Shown: positions 1-9,856, counted from the first letter of the stretch. The stretch: DNA of 64,000 nt from RGIG3178 sp964533965 (GCA_964533965.1 CAZHNN010000005.1:52833-116832), one strand, 5' to 3'. The notes: a model not told the origin generated them from the letters alone. A program made the numbers and translations.

Positions 1-1
1 C

Positions 2-211
2 ACTGCTTTCCTCTACGGTGCGATTTCTCCGGAGCAGGCACGGCGTATCATCACTAACCACGGAAGTGAACGCATTCTATTCGGAAGCGATTGCCCCTGG
101 CAAGGGATGCGCGATGCATTGCATGTCATTCGCAGTCTTGATCTTCCATATCTTGATATCACAAACATTTTGGAAAAGAATGCCTTTCGCATTCTTCGCC
201 TCAATGCCTGA
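2..211 (+). CDS. Amidohydrolase family protein, C-terminal part only
   Basis: Only the last 69 residues are present; the gene enters from the left edge in frame 2 and stops with TGA. The tail carries the GSDCPW motif typical of the last strand of amidohydrolase-2 / TIM-barrel metal-dependent hydrolases, where the Asp is a metal or catalytic ligand. It ends with an Ile-Leu-x-x-Asn-Ala helix, also usual for these enzymes (NAxRLL-type ending). The substrate cannot be told from this fragment. It runs convergent to the M20 peptidase, with about 265 AT-rich bases between them. The family is reasonably secure; the exact function is unknown. Confidence 0.7.
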   Translation, partial: TAFLYGAISPEQARRIITNHGSERILFGSDCPWQGMRDALHVIRSLDLPYLDITNILEKNAFRILRLNA

Positions 212-476
212 CATCCGATGCCTTCCCCAATCATCTTTACTTTGCCCAAGAACGATCAAATTCGTTCATTCGCTTTCGAACTAATTGCCGTTCTCTTATT
301 TTGCCCTAATTGGTTATTGCACAGTTAAATAATAATCTATCTAAAAAATTTGTCAAGCGTTTTTGCCTTGTTATTTATCTTTTGAAAAGATATTGCGCGC
401 ATTTGAATGATTATGCTTATTTTTTTCTAGCCATACATCATTTACGTCGCTTGATTCCTCATTCTTTTCTTTGGTG
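212..476. other. AT-rich convergent intergenic region
   Basis: About 265 bases between two convergent genes. It is clearly richer in A+T than its flanks. I see no convincing gene, RNA or strong terminator hairpin in it. Confidence 0.5.
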
Positions 477-1802
477 TCACACCAATTCTGCTAATGTTTC
501 ATCGCGAATCATACTTTCCATATATTCGATATATGATTCTTTTGTCAATCTTGGCTGGTAATGGTTGACAATACCTTTGGCACGTTCCGCATTGTCCTTC
601 AAAAGACGATAGGTCGCAAGCGCGAACATCTTTGCAGTGAGCATGTAATAAATTTCATCATCGATCACCGAAAAGTCGGCACCATGTGTCACACCCGTGT
701 AGCCCCCGGTTCTGAACTGAAGAACGGGCATCAGATGCTGAACATCGCCTACATCCGTAGATCCGCCGCCATGGGAATTCATAGGCGTCTCAAATGGCGT
801 GATCTGTGGGGCTGCGATCCCGGCGGCTTCCAACAGCACGCTGTTGTCTTCGATCGGAATACAGGGCAAATAGCCGGGCCGCGTACTTATCTCCACACCC
901 GCTCCCATGCTGATGGCAGCTCCTTTAAAAGCTCTGTCGAATTTCACTTCTGTCTGCCGCACGGATTCCATTGTCATTGCCCGAACCAAGCCTTCGAGCA
1001 CAACATTGTTCGGAATGACGTTAACAAGATCGCCGCCCTTTGTCATAATGGCATGCACGCGTACATGGTCCTCGTCCCGGAAGGTTTCACGGATCATGCT
1101 CATGGCGTTTAGCCCGAGCGCCGCCGCATTCAATGCGTTGATCCCTCTTTCGGGTGAACCCGCGGCATGAGACGCACGTCCCTTGAAGCGCACCACTTTG
1201 GATACGAAACCGCTGTTCGTTCCGTTGCCAACGGATAGGGGTACGACGCCGCTGTGGTGTGCGATGCACAAATCGATATCGTCGAAGGCGCCGATCCGAA
1301 TGAGCTCACTCTTTCCGCCTCCATAGCGGATCTTCCCTTGCCGCATCAACGAATCCTTGAATTCCACTTCGCCGTACTCTTCGCTCGGAACTCCAAAGAA
1401 ACAGACATCGCCCTCTAAAGCTTTATGCACTTCGGGATCACAGAGCGCGATGGCTGCTCCTAAAACACCGGTCAGTTGCGCGTCATGCCCGCAACAGTGC
1501 GCAGCTCCCGTTTCCGGATTGCTGCTTGCGTTTTCCGGTATCATGAGGGCATCGAATTCCCCAATGAGCGCTACGCATAGATTTTCTCCGCTTTCAGCTT
1601 TCAATATACTCTTGACACCAGTTATGGCGAGTTGACGCGTGACGTTCAATCCCAGACCTTCGAGCTCCTGCGCGAACTTTTCCGATGTGCGGAACTCCTT
1701 GTATCCCATCTCTGCATGGGCGTGGATGTCCCGTCCAAAGCTGATGATCCTTTCCCTGTTTTGATCGATGATCTCAACGATTCGTTTCTCTGTCTGATCC
1801 AT
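477..1802 (-). CDS. M20 family metallopeptidase / amidohydrolase (AbgB-like)
   Basis: A 441-residue zinc-dependent amidohydrolase of the M20 family, close in layout to p-aminobenzoyl-glutamate hydrolase subunit B and related aminoacylases. Seen in the sequence: GEFDAL at about residues 81-87, CCGHD at 103-107 (metal His/Asp), a SEEYGE acidic pair following, a dimerisation (lid) domain around FKGRASHAAGSPERG, and a C-terminal STDVGDV motif. These enzymes cleave N-acyl or amide bonds of small substrates in the cytosol; the substrate here is not predictable. The start codon overlaps the stop of the upstream 133-residue gene (TAATG), behind an AGGAGG site, so the two are translationally coupled. 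A catabolic or recycling role is inferred. Confidence 0.8.
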   Translation of the reverse strand: MDQTEKRIVEIIDQNRERIISFGRDIHAHAEMGYKEFRTSEKFAQELEGLGLNVTRQLAITGVKSILKAESGENLCVALIGEFDALMIPENASSNPETGAAHCCGHDAQLTGVLGAAIALCDPEVHKALEGDVCFFGVPSEEYGEVEFKDSLMRQGKIRYGGGKSELIRIGAFDDIDLCIAHHSGVVPLSVGNGTNSGFVSKVVRFKGRASHAAGSPERGINALNAAALGLNAMSMIRETFRDEDHVRVHAIMTKGGDLVNVIPNNVVLEGLVRAMTMESVRQTEVKFDRAFKGAAISMGAGVEISTRPGYLPCIPIEDNSVLLEAAGIAAPQITPFETPMNSHGGGSTDVGDVQHLMPVLQFRTGGYTGVTHGADFSVIDDEIYYMLTAKMFALATYRLLKDNAERAKGIVNHYQPRLTKESYIEYMESMIRDETLAELV

Positions 1803-2203
1803 TATTCTACCTCCTGAAGAAGCCGCCGTTTTCTGTCCGCCAATTCTTCAATCTTTTTTGCCAGCGGCACATATATGGCAGACGACATAAGGGAAAAATA
1901 GTACTCACCATCCGCTGTATAGCAGGTTACATTTCCAGCGCTATACCACATCGACGGAAACAACCGATCGATTTTTTCCAAAGGCAAGTCAAGCAGCAAA
2001 GCCGGCTGCATAGAAGCATTCAACACGATGATCCTATCTTCCGTCAGGATGAGCAGGCTTCTAATCTGGTGATAACAAGCGGATATGGCTGCCTCTATTT
2101 TTTCCGTTTCCTGTATGTATTGCGGTACAAGCTGCATTTCAGCTTCCTGGAAATCGGCCGCATACAAGGGCAGCGCCATCAGTGTCCGTTTCATATCGTC
2201 CAA
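1802..2203 (-). CDS. Small conserved-type protein of unknown function
   Basis: 133 residues, soluble, with no signal peptide or membrane segment. The middle alternates short strands (LLILTEDRIIVLNA, then YYFSLMSS) and the C-terminus is a basic helix. This is reminiscent of small bacterial PH-like domains of the YokE type, but that is only a pattern impression. The first possible start is a TTG at 2203 behind an AAAGGAT site; an ATG at 2194 is the alternative. It is directly coupled to the M20 peptidase (one-base overlap), so it probably belongs to the same process. Function unknown. Confidence 0.55.
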   Translation of the reverse strand: MDDMKRTLMALPLYAADFQEAEMQLVPQYIQETEKIEAAISACYHQIRSLLILTEDRIIVLNASMQPALLLDLPLEKIDRLFPSMWYSAGNVTCYTADGEYYFSLMSSAIYVPLAKKIEELADRKRRLLQEVE

Positions 2204-2282
2204 ACCAATTTCATCCTTTTTGTAATGCCGTATACCCTATCGATTTACCGTATGATATTTAGTCGTATTTAGGGCTCCATAG

Positions 2283-2318
2283 AGACGTTTGCATTCTTGT
2301 TAAGAAATAGACGTTTGC
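2283..2318. repeat. Pair of direct repeats upstream of the two-gene unit
   Basis: AGACGTTTGC occurs at 2283-2292 and again at 2309-2318, start to start 26 bases. The pair lies 80-115 bases before the start of the 133-residue gene, in a position where an operator could sit. Its role is inferred from position only. Confidence 0.35.
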
Positions 2319-2387
2319 TTAAACTCCATGTCTTAGCATATGCTCCTTTAGAATTAGTATAGCACAGAACAAGCTAACCACAAGTGG

Positions 2388-3527
2388 TTACTGCCCAATA
2401 TCCAATTGAATTTGAACGATTTCGCTGAAACTACCTACCCGAACGGGCGTTGCCCAAAATCCAAAGCCACAGGATACAATGACCTGCGTTCCTCCTTTTT
2501 TCGCATACCCGTAATCAACGTCAAAAACAAGATCGGTTGCAAGGTTGAACGGAAACAATTGTCCGTAATGTGTGTGCCCGGATAAGACGAGACTTACCCC
2601 GGCTTTTTCCTCCTCAGCCAAATCATTGGGCTGGTGGTCCATCACGACAATCGGCAAATCGGTCCTCTGTATCAAGGAGGAGATAGGTTCTCTGTTTTCT
2701 ACTTTGTGATCCTTTCGTCCGATCAGAACAAAGGAATCGTCAATTATAACGCTTTGGTCCTGCAGGATATGCAATGGAGTATTGTCAAAAAAAGCTGCGG
2801 CCTTGGTCCCACCGTCGTAACTATCATGGTTGCCAAGGCATGCATATACACCATACTTCGCCTTTATTTTCAAAAACTCCGCTCTGATTTCATCTGAATG
2901 CTCTAGATCGATCGTAGCATTGTCAAATATATCGCCCGCTATCAGCACCAGATCCGGTGAGAGAGTGTTGATCCGCGCCACGAGCGTAGAGAGGTTTTCC
3001 ACGTTGATGAATTTTCCGGTGTGTATATCTGATACCATGACGATGTTATACTTCTTCCCATGGTTCTCGCCCAGCTCTACTGCGTATTGCTTTATCCGGG
3101 TATGATAAGCGCTCCATGAACCAAACAGGACGATGATCAGTGATGCCGCTATGGAAAACAAGGTGATTTGAAACGCATGCTTTTTAAAAAAGACGGCTGA
3201 CGGAATGAATTTTCGTAAAAGTATCAACACATCCGTCAGGATCGTGAACAAGATCATATAAAAAACAAACGCCAACCAATATACACCGGTGTATGTGACG
3301 ATACGCGACACTAAAGGTGGCAGATATAGGGTCGTTCTGCTTATGGCAAAACAAACTGCAAACAGGATGCAGGTGATTGCAAAAACGATCCAGTGCGCTT
3401 TGGTGAGCCGTTTCCAAACGCGCTGCCAGCATCGTATGCATACATATGCATACAGCGCGTAAAACGGGATGAGGGCAAGGTGGAACAATTCAACTCTCCC
3501 TTTTGGTGAGAAGATGGCTGCAGACAA
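2388..3527 (-). CDS. Membrane-anchored calcineurin-like metallophosphoesterase
   Basis: 379 residues. The first 140 contain four hydrophobic segments (about 13-33, 45-65, 78-105, 120-138). The rest is a metallophosphoesterase domain with the metal-binding blocks MVSDIHTG (about 164-171), AGDIFDN (197-203), LGNHDSYDGG (231-240) and GHTHYG near 320. This resembles the YkuE/YaeI group of membrane phosphoesterases, which remove phosphate from lipid or nucleotide substrates; the substrate here is not known. It stands alone between metY and the 133-residue gene, ending about 185 bases before the latter. The catalytic site faces the side reached by the loop after TM4, probably the outside, but orientation was not tested. 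Confidence 0.8.
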   Translation of the reverse strand: MSAAIFSPKGRVELFHLALIPFYALYAYVCIRCWQRVWKRLTKAHWIVFAITCILFAVCFAISRTTLYLPPLVSRIVTYTGVYWLAFVFYMILFTILTDVLILLRKFIPSAVFFKKHAFQITLFSIAASLIIVLFGSWSAYHTRIKQYAVELGENHGKKYNIVMVSDIHTGKFINVENLSTLVARINTLSPDLVLIAGDIFDNATIDLEHSDEIRAEFLKIKAKYGVYACLGNHDSYDGGTKAAAFFDNTPLHILQDQSVIIDDSFVLIGRKDHKVENREPISSLIQRTDLPIVVMDHQPNDLAEEEKAGVSLVLSGHTHYGQLFPFNLATDLVFDVDYGYAKKGGTQVIVSCGFGFWATPVRVGSFSEIVQIQLDIGQ

Positions 3528-3544
3528 GATGCAGCTATCGGTTA

Positions 3545-4810
3545 TTATAGTTGGCTCAGGCTTTTCCTCAAGTCGTCAATGATGTCGTCCACATTCTCCA
3601 ATCCTACGGAAATGCGGATCAACCCGGGGTTGACGCCGGCGGCAATCAATTGCTCCTCGGTCAGCTGGCGGTGCGTAGCGCTTGCCGGGTGCAGAACACA
3701 GGTGCGTATGTCCGCCACATGCACTTCTTTGGACGCCAGTTTCAAACCGTTGATGAATTTTGCAGCATGCTCTTTGCCACCTTTTACGGTAACGGAGATG
3801 ACGCCGCAGGTCCCTTTTGGTAGGTATTTTTGCGCAAGAGCATAGTATTTATCCGACGGCAATGCCGCATAATGCACCGCTTCGATCTTATCGGACGTCT
3901 GCAGGAACTGCGCCACCTTCAGCGCGTTTTCACAGTAGCGTTCCATGCGAAGAGGGAGTGTTTCAAGGCCAAGGTTGAGCAAAAATGCGGAATGTGCGGC
4001 GGGATACGCGCCAAAATCGCGCATCAGTTGCATGCGGGCTTTGACGATGTATGCCGCTTTGCCAAACTCTCGCGTATACACAATGCCGTGATATGATTCA
4101 TCCGGTTCGGTGAACTCCGGGAATTTCCCGCAGGTCCAGTCGAAAGTGCCTGCGTCGACGATGACGCCGCCAACCTGCAGTGCATGCCCGTCCATGTATT
4201 TGGTGGTGGAATGCAGCACGATATCCGCACCGTATTCGATCGGCTTGCACAGGATTGGCGTGGCAAATGTATTATCGATGATAAGCGGAACATTGTTCTT
4301 ATGTGCAATGCGGGCGAACTTTTCGATGTCCAGCACCGTTAGCGCCGGATTTGCCAGCGTTTCGCCGAAAACAGCTTTGGTATTTGGCTTAAACGCTTTT
4401 TGTATCGTATCTTCGTTTGCGTCAATATCCACAAAAATGCATTCGATGCCGAGTTTTTTTAATGTGACCGCAAACAAGTTCACCGTTCCGCCGTAGATGG
4501 TGGAGGCGCTGATAAAGCTGTCTCCGCTGTTGCAGAGGTTGAGTATGGATAAAAGTGAAGCCGCCTGTCCGGAAGAGGTGCACATCGCACCTATGCCGCC
4601 CTCAAGTGCAGCGATCTTCTTCTCTACAGCCTCAACGGTAGGGTTGGAAAACCGCGAATACATATGTGCGGTCGGCATATCAAACAAGGCGCCTATCTGT
4701 TCGGTGGAATCGAATACGTAGGTGGTGCTTTGCACAATAGGCATCACACGAGGTTCACCATTTTTTGGTTCATAACCGGCGTGCAGACATTTCGTTTCAT
4801 CTCTCATCAT
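3545..4810 (-). CDS. metY: O-acetylhomoserine sulfhydrylase (aminocarboxypropyltransferase)
   Basis: 421 residues from the ATG at 4810, chosen because AGGAGG sits six bases before it; longer in-frame starts lack a site. A cytosolic PLP enzyme of the Cys/Met metabolism family that makes homocysteine from O-acetylhomoserine and sulfide. The N-terminus DETKCLHAGYEP and the block STTYVFDSTEQ are typical of MetY. The PLP lysine is in HSTTKYMDGH, and the extra insert near GTFDWTCGKFPEF separates MetY from cystathionine gamma-synthases. It follows mutS2 on the same strand after 288 bases, which include an inverted repeat that may be an operator. No S-box or other known SAM riboswitch was recognised. 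Confidence 0.88.
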   Translation of the reverse strand: MMRDETKCLHAGYEPKNGEPRVMPIVQSTTYVFDSTEQIGALFDMPTAHMYSRFSNPTVEAVEKKIAALEGGIGAMCTSSGQAASLLSILNLCNSGDSFISASTIYGGTVNLFAVTLKKLGIECIFVDIDANEDTIQKAFKPNTKAVFGETLANPALTVLDIEKFARIAHKNNVPLIIDNTFATPILCKPIEYGADIVLHSTTKYMDGHALQVGGVIVDAGTFDWTCGKFPEFTEPDESYHGIVYTREFGKAAYIVKARMQLMRDFGAYPAAHSAFLLNLGLETLPLRMERYCENALKVAQFLQTSDKIEAVHYAALPSDKYYALAQKYLPKGTCGVISVTVKGGKEHAAKFINGLKLASKEVHVADIRTCVLHPASATHRQLTEEQLIAAGVNPGLIRISVGLENVDDIIDDLRKSLSQL

Positions 4811-4929
4811 GCAAAACCTCCTAAAGTGCTTGAATCCATCGTACGTTTGATTCAATGCGGACATGAGCCAACACTGAATGCACAGTTCTTCTATTTTGGC
4901 GGTATTCAAACGCCGAAATCTGCCGTCTG

Positions 4930-4954
4930 ATCACTAAAGTAACTTTTTAGTGAT
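4930..4954. promoter_or_regulatory. Inverted repeat in the metY upstream region
   Basis: Perfect 9-base arms (ATCACTAAA / TTTAGTGAT) around a 7-base spacer, 120 bases before the metY start. It is not followed by a T-run on the metY strand, so an operator is more likely than a terminator. The binding protein is unknown. Confidence 0.45.
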
Positions 4955-5098
4955 TCAACCATATACCAATGTTTGATATTATCACAGGCTGTCAATTCCT
5001 GCAAGAAACAATACAGTATCGCAACTTGTCTTTTTGCCGTGAAAGCAGACGATCATGCGCAAATTGAAACTCAACAGGTTTGTTATCGCCGCATATCA

Positions 5099-7450
5099 TT
5101 ACTTCAGCTCAATGATGGTAACGCCGTCTTCTCCTTCGCCATATCCGCCGCTGCGCATGCTTTTGACGTGTGGATGCCGTTTCAGATAGGCTCGCACGCC
5201 TGCCCGAAGCGCTCCCGTGCCCTTGCCATGGATGATGCTGGTCTGCAACATGCCGGAAAGAAAGGCCGAATCCAAGTGCATGTCAATCACCGCAATCGTT
5301 TCGTCCACCGTCATGCCACGCACGTCGACTTCCATCGGTACGCCCTTGTCCTCGCGCTTTACCCTGGAGGACTCCCTGCTCTTCTCTTCGGGCGAATCCG
5401 CGGTGCGCAGTTGATCTTTGGGCACACTGAGTTTTATGATGCCTGCCTGTACCATGACATCACCTTTGCTGTCCGGCTTGGAAAGCACCGTCGCCGCCGT
5501 GCGGAGCGAGAGTACATAAACGCGATCACCTGCTTCGATGGTCCTGGGGATCTCGTGCCGGTCTTCTTCTTGCATCTGTTCATCCAATTCGGTTTTTAAC
5601 CCGGCGATTGCCTTTTGCGATGTCCGCGCGCTCTGCAGCAGCCGTTCCCGTTCGTTTCGGTTCTCAGCGCTAGCCGCCTGACGCGCCATATCTATCGCTT
5701 CGTCCGCTTGCTGCCTTGCCTGCTCCAACGTACGCTGTGCTTTGATCAGGGCATCCTTTGCACGTTGCTCATCCTTCTGCGCCTTTTTGCGGAGCGATTC
5801 CAGTTCTTCCTCAAACGCCTGACGTTCCCGATCCGATTGTTGCTTTGCTTGTTCAAGCTGCTTTTGCGCCGCAATGCGCAATGCTTCCGCCGCCTGTATG
5901 GCGGATTCGAGCCGCATCGCTTCTTCACGGACATGCGCTTTGGCGTTATCAATCACGCTATCCGGCAAACCAAGCCTGCGGCTAATTTCAAATGCGTTGC
6001 TGCTTCCCGCAAAGCCTATCAAAAGCCGGTAGGTCGGGCGCAGCGTCGCAAGGTCAAATTCCATGCCTGCGTTCATATAGCCTGGCTCGGACATTGCAAA
6101 GGATTTCAGTTCGCTGTAGTGCGTTGTTGCAATGACCTTCGCGCCCTTGTCGGTCAAGGCCTGCAGGATGGCGATGGCGAGCGCTGCTCCTTCCACAGGG
6201 TCTGTTCCCACGCCAAGCTCATCCACCAGCACCATCGTCTTTTCCTTTGCCTTTTGCAGGATCTCGACCAGGTTGACCATGTGTGAGGAAAAGGTGGATA
6301 GCGACTGCTCGATGCTCTGTTCGTCACCAATATCCGCAAACAGCGCTTCATAGCACGGCAAGTCCGCTCTTGCACATGGTAGAAACACTCCGCTTTGCGC
6401 GAGTAGTATAAACAAGCCTACTGTCTTGAGCGTTACGGTCTTGCCGCCCGTGTTGGGTCCGGTGATAATCAGTGCGTTGGTATCTGCGCTGCAGACAATG
6501 TTGATGGGCACAACCTGCTCCTTGGCTATCAACGGATGGCGTGCAGCTTTGAGTGAGAGCGCCCCGTCCGCATGCATTGACGGACAGACAGCCTTCATGG
6601 AACGTCCCCATCCCACCTTGGCGAACAGCAGGTCCAGATTACCCATTGTGTCGATGCTATAGGAGATGCTCTCGCATTGGCTTCCTATCGTCTGCCCCAA
6701 CGTCTGCAGGATGCGCTGTATCTCATTGCGTTCCGCAGCCTGGTATTCGCGAAGCGCGTTGTTTGCCTGCAAAACCGCCAGCGGCTCGATAAAGACCGTG
6801 GCGCCGCTGGCGCTTCGATCGTGTTCCAAACCGCTGACAGCGCTTGCATATTCCGCCTTTACCGGCACCACATAGCGGCCATTTCGCATCGTGATGATGT
6901 TGTCCTGCAGCATGGTGCGCATGGACGCCGAAGAGATGATCTCGTTGAGCTTTTGCCGTACCTGCTCCGAAGCCAGGCGGATCTGGCGTCGGATGCTTCG
7001 CAGTTCCGGGCTCGCGTCGTCCGCGATCTCCTCTTCGTTGATGATGCAGCGGAAGATCTCTTGTTCCGCATGCTGCTGCGGCACGAGCGATTCGATATGT
7101 GGCATAAGCCTTTGTATACCCTCGCATTGCCCCAACTTGCTCTTGACAAGTCGTATGGAACGCAATGTGTGCGCTGCCTCAAGCAGCTCAGACGGAGATG
7201 GAATGCCGCCCACTGCACAGCGCTGCAACAACTCACGGCAATCCGAATACGGCTGCATCGGGTTCCCGCCCACTCTGGTCCAGGCTTCGTCCGCATCGAG
7301 TGTAAGCAAAAGAGCGCCCTGCACACCAATCAAATCGGAAACCGGTGCAAGCGCAATGCTACGCTGTGCGCCCAATGGGCTCACAGCGTGCGATGATATC
7401 TGCCGTGTAATCTTATCGTATTCGAGAATCCTTCTGACCCGTTCGTCCAA
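5099..7450 (-). CDS. mutS2: Endonuclease MutS2 / ribosome-collision factor
   Basis: 783 residues, the usual MutS2 length. Order: N-terminal core/lever region, MutS ATPase with Walker A GPNTGGKT (about residues 330-337) and the following DELGVGTDP Walker B, a long charged coiled coil (about 510-640, rich in Q/E/R/A), a KOW-like segment, and a C-terminal Smr domain with VDVRGMTVDE and HGKGTGALR. MutS2 binds branched DNA and, in Bacillus, splits collided ribosomes; Smr is the nuclease domain. It lies 12 bases after pheT, a common Clostridia arrangement. The ATG at 7450 has a GGAG site. Intact. Confidence 0.93.
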   Translation of the reverse strand: MDERVRRILEYDKITRQISSHAVSPLGAQRSIALAPVSDLIGVQGALLLTLDADEAWTRVGGNPMQPYSDCRELLQRCAVGGIPSPSELLEAAHTLRSIRLVKSKLGQCEGIQRLMPHIESLVPQQHAEQEIFRCIINEEEIADDASPELRSIRRQIRLASEQVRQKLNEIISSASMRTMLQDNIITMRNGRYVVPVKAEYASAVSGLEHDRSASGATVFIEPLAVLQANNALREYQAAERNEIQRILQTLGQTIGSQCESISYSIDTMGNLDLLFAKVGWGRSMKAVCPSMHADGALSLKAARHPLIAKEQVVPINIVCSADTNALIITGPNTGGKTVTLKTVGLFILLAQSGVFLPCARADLPCYEALFADIGDEQSIEQSLSTFSSHMVNLVEILQKAKEKTMVLVDELGVGTDPVEGAALAIAILQALTDKGAKVIATTHYSELKSFAMSEPGYMNAGMEFDLATLRPTYRLLIGFAGSSNAFEISRRLGLPDSVIDNAKAHVREEAMRLESAIQAAEALRIAAQKQLEQAKQQSDRERQAFEEELESLRKKAQKDEQRAKDALIKAQRTLEQARQQADEAIDMARQAASAENRNERERLLQSARTSQKAIAGLKTELDEQMQEEDRHEIPRTIEAGDRVYVLSLRTAATVLSKPDSKGDVMVQAGIIKLSVPKDQLRTADSPEEKSRESSRVKREDKGVPMEVDVRGMTVDETIAVIDMHLDSAFLSGMLQTSIIHGKGTGALRAGVRAYLKRHPHVKSMRSGGYGEGEDGVTIIELK

Positions 7451-7462
7451 TCTTTTCTCCTT

Positions 7463-9856
7463 CTAGTTTCCGCGGAGCTTTGCGCCATATTGGCTTGCTA
7501 TCGCTTCCACCACGCGGGCAAAGAGCGCGTTGACCTCCTCGTCGCGCAGCGTTTTATTCAGATCCCGAAGCCTCAGCGTAAAGGCAACGCTCTTGTGTCC
7601 CTCGGGCACTTGCTCGCCCGTGTACACATCGAACAGAGCTACGCTTTCAACCAGAGGTCCCCCTACCATTTCGATGGTATCCATCATAGAACCTACCGGG
7701 ACGTCCTTTAATACCAGCACCGCCATATCGCGGATGACTGCAGGGTACCGCGGCAGCGGCTGATAAGCGATCTGTGCGCGCGCGCGGCTTAACAGGACAT
7801 CGAGATTTATCTCAAGTATCACGGCGCGCTGGTTAATGTCCAGGTCGACCAGTACATTGGGATGAAGTTCACCCATCTCGCCGACAATCGTTTCGCCATT
7901 AGCAATAAGCGCCCTGCGCCCCGGATGGTATTGAGCGCCGCCTGCGTTTATGAACGCGGGAAGCGTTGCGCCAAAACGCCGGAACAGTGATGACAACACG
8001 CCTTTTAGCCACAGGAATCTGTCTCCCAGCACCCCTATGCACAGAACCGTCGTCTGTTTGGGCAGCCCGTCCTGCCAATCGTTTGTATAGATGTTGGACA
8101 GCTCAAACAGAGCCACGTCCTCATTCTTGTTACGGGCGTTGAGCGAAAGCGCTTTTGCGATGGAAGGCACCACAGTGGTGCGCATCAGCGAATATTCCTC
8201 GCTCAAGGGGTTCATGATCTTGACGCAATCGCGCTTTATGTCATCGGGTGCATAGCCCAGTGCATCAAAATCGCCCTGTCCTATCAGGGATAGTGTCATG
8301 GATTCGCGCAACCCCATCGCAGCCAACAGTTGGCGCACCTGCTCGGTCATCGTTTGTCGTTTTGTGAGCCCGCCTTCATTGCCCATGTCTTTTAACTCAT
8401 GCATCGGCAGATTGTCGTAGCCTTCAATACGACCAATCTCCTCGGCCAGATCCTCGATTATGCGCAAATCCTGACGGTAGTACGGTATTGTGGAGACATA
8501 GACGTCCACGCTTTTTTCGCTCGTTACATTCTCCCATTTCAGCGCGGACACCATCGCTTCAGAGGTCAAGTTGCTTCCGAGAATCTCGTTGATGCGCTCG
8601 GGCTTCCATTGAATCGTCACTGAGGCTTGAGGCTCAGTTTGTGTATCCACGCGCCCATGCAGCACCGTGCCGCATCCAAGCTCCACGAACAGCTGGGCCG
8701 CACGGTCGGAAGCCTTTGCTATCCCTTCATTGTCAAGCCCTTTGGAAAAGCGCGCCGCAGCTTCGGACATCAACCCCAATGCCCGCGACGTTCTCCGGTT
8801 GTTGGGTCCGTCGAACTTCGCGGCTTCCAACAGAACCATCTTCGTATTCTCCGTTATCTCACTGTTTTCACCGCCCATGACACCGGCTAAGCCGATGGCA
8901 CCCTTGGGATCGGCAATGACCAGCATGGAATTATCCAGCTCACGCTTATTCCCATCCAACGTGACAAGAACCTCTCCTGCCACGCTGCGGCGGACGATGA
9001 TATGCCCGTCGTTCACGCAGGCATAGTCGAACGCATGCAGCGGATAGCCAAGCTCCAGCATGACGTAATTGGTGATGTCCACGATATTGGAGATCGGCCT
9101 CGTGCCTGCCGCCAACAACCTTCGCTGCATCCACAAAGGAGACGGCTCTATTTTGATGTCCTTGAATATGCGTGCGGTGTAGCGTGGGCAAAGCGTTTCG
9201 TCCTGGATATCAATCTTGACATAATCGAAGGCCGACTCGTCGTTTTCCTTAACTGAGATGGCGGGTTCGCGAACTGTTTGGTTTAGTGCTGCGCCAATCT
9301 CCCTGGCTATCCCCACGATGCTCATGCAGTCGGCGCGGTTTGCCGGAATTTCAAACTCGACGACTTCGCCGTCCATTCCCGCGGCTTCGAAAAAACGCTG
9401 GCCGATCTTGCCGGCATACGGTTGGCCAAGATCGAGAATTCCGTGCACGGATGCGCCTTTGAACTCAACTTCCGAAATGCACAGTTCCTCTCCGCTGCAA
9501 AGCATACCGTTGGATTTAACCTCACGCAACTCCCCGGCTTCGATGTGCTTGCCACATGGCAAGTCCGCTCCAACGAGTGCTATCGGGCAGATCATGCCCA
9601 CATAGACGTTGTCTGCGCCGGTGATGATCTGCATCGGTTCCGCGGTACCCACCTCCGCTATACATACCGACAACCTGTCCGCATTCGGGTGCTTTTCGAC
9701 CGAGAGCAGCTTGCCCACCACCACCAGGTCATACGCCTCGTATTCACGAAAAACGCCTTCTACACCCAAGCCGTGCATGATCATTTTTTTGACCAATTCG
9801 TCCGTCGTAACGGGTATTTCCACATATTCCTTCAACCAATTAAGCGGTGCTTTCAT
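7463..9856 (-). CDS. pheT: Phenylalanine-tRNA ligase beta subunit
   Basis: 797 residues, full length. The N-terminus MKAPLNWLKEYVEIP is followed by the tRNA-binding (EMAP-II-like) domain around residues 40-150 (HPNADRLSVC), B3/B4 editing domain, B5 domain, the catalytic-like core, and a C-terminal ferredoxin-fold anticodon-binding domain (YQPLPRYPAVIRDMAVLV). With PheS it forms the alpha2-beta2 enzyme that charges tRNA-Phe in the cytosol. It begins 11 bases after the pheS stop behind AGGAGG, and shares the Phe T-box of that gene. Confidence 0.96.
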   Translation of the reverse strand: MKAPLNWLKEYVEIPVTTDELVKKMIMHGLGVEGVFREYEAYDLVVVGKLLSVEKHPNADRLSVCIAEVGTAEPMQIITGADNVYVGMICPIALVGADLPCGKHIEAGELREVKSNGMLCSGEELCISEVEFKGASVHGILDLGQPYAGKIGQRFFEAAGMDGEVVEFEIPANRADCMSIVGIAREIGAALNQTVREPAISVKENDESAFDYVKIDIQDETLCPRYTARIFKDIKIEPSPLWMQRRLLAAGTRPISNIVDITNYVMLELGYPLHAFDYACVNDGHIIVRRSVAGEVLVTLDGNKRELDNSMLVIADPKGAIGLAGVMGGENSEITENTKMVLLEAAKFDGPNNRRTSRALGLMSEAAARFSKGLDNEGIAKASDRAAQLFVELGCGTVLHGRVDTQTEPQASVTIQWKPERINEILGSNLTSEAMVSALKWENVTSEKSVDVYVSTIPYYRQDLRIIEDLAEEIGRIEGYDNLPMHELKDMGNEGGLTKRQTMTEQVRQLLAAMGLRESMTLSLIGQGDFDALGYAPDDIKRDCVKIMNPLSEEYSLMRTTVVPSIAKALSLNARNKNEDVALFELSNIYTNDWQDGLPKQTTVLCIGVLGDRFLWLKGVLSSLFRRFGATLPAFINAGGAQYHPGRRALIANGETIVGEMGELHPNVLVDLDINQRAVILEINLDVLLSRARAQIAYQPLPRYPAVIRDMAVLVLKDVPVGSMMDTIEMVGGPLVESVALFDVYTGEQVPEGHKSVAFTLRLRDLNKTLRDEEVNALFARVVEAIASQYGAKLRGN

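Noticed and set aside
561..1635. Several plus-strand open frames inside the M20 peptidase region
   Set aside because: They run opposite to a full-length enzyme with all its motifs, have no ribosome sites and no family-like features.
4811..5098. Possible SAM riboswitch before metY
   Set aside because: The conserved S-box blocks and a terminator were not found; only an inverted repeat is present.
5615..7466. Long plus-strand open frames (up to 239 residues) opposite mutS2
   Set aside because: Shadows of a high-GC coding strand; Arg/Leu/His-rich translations with no domain.
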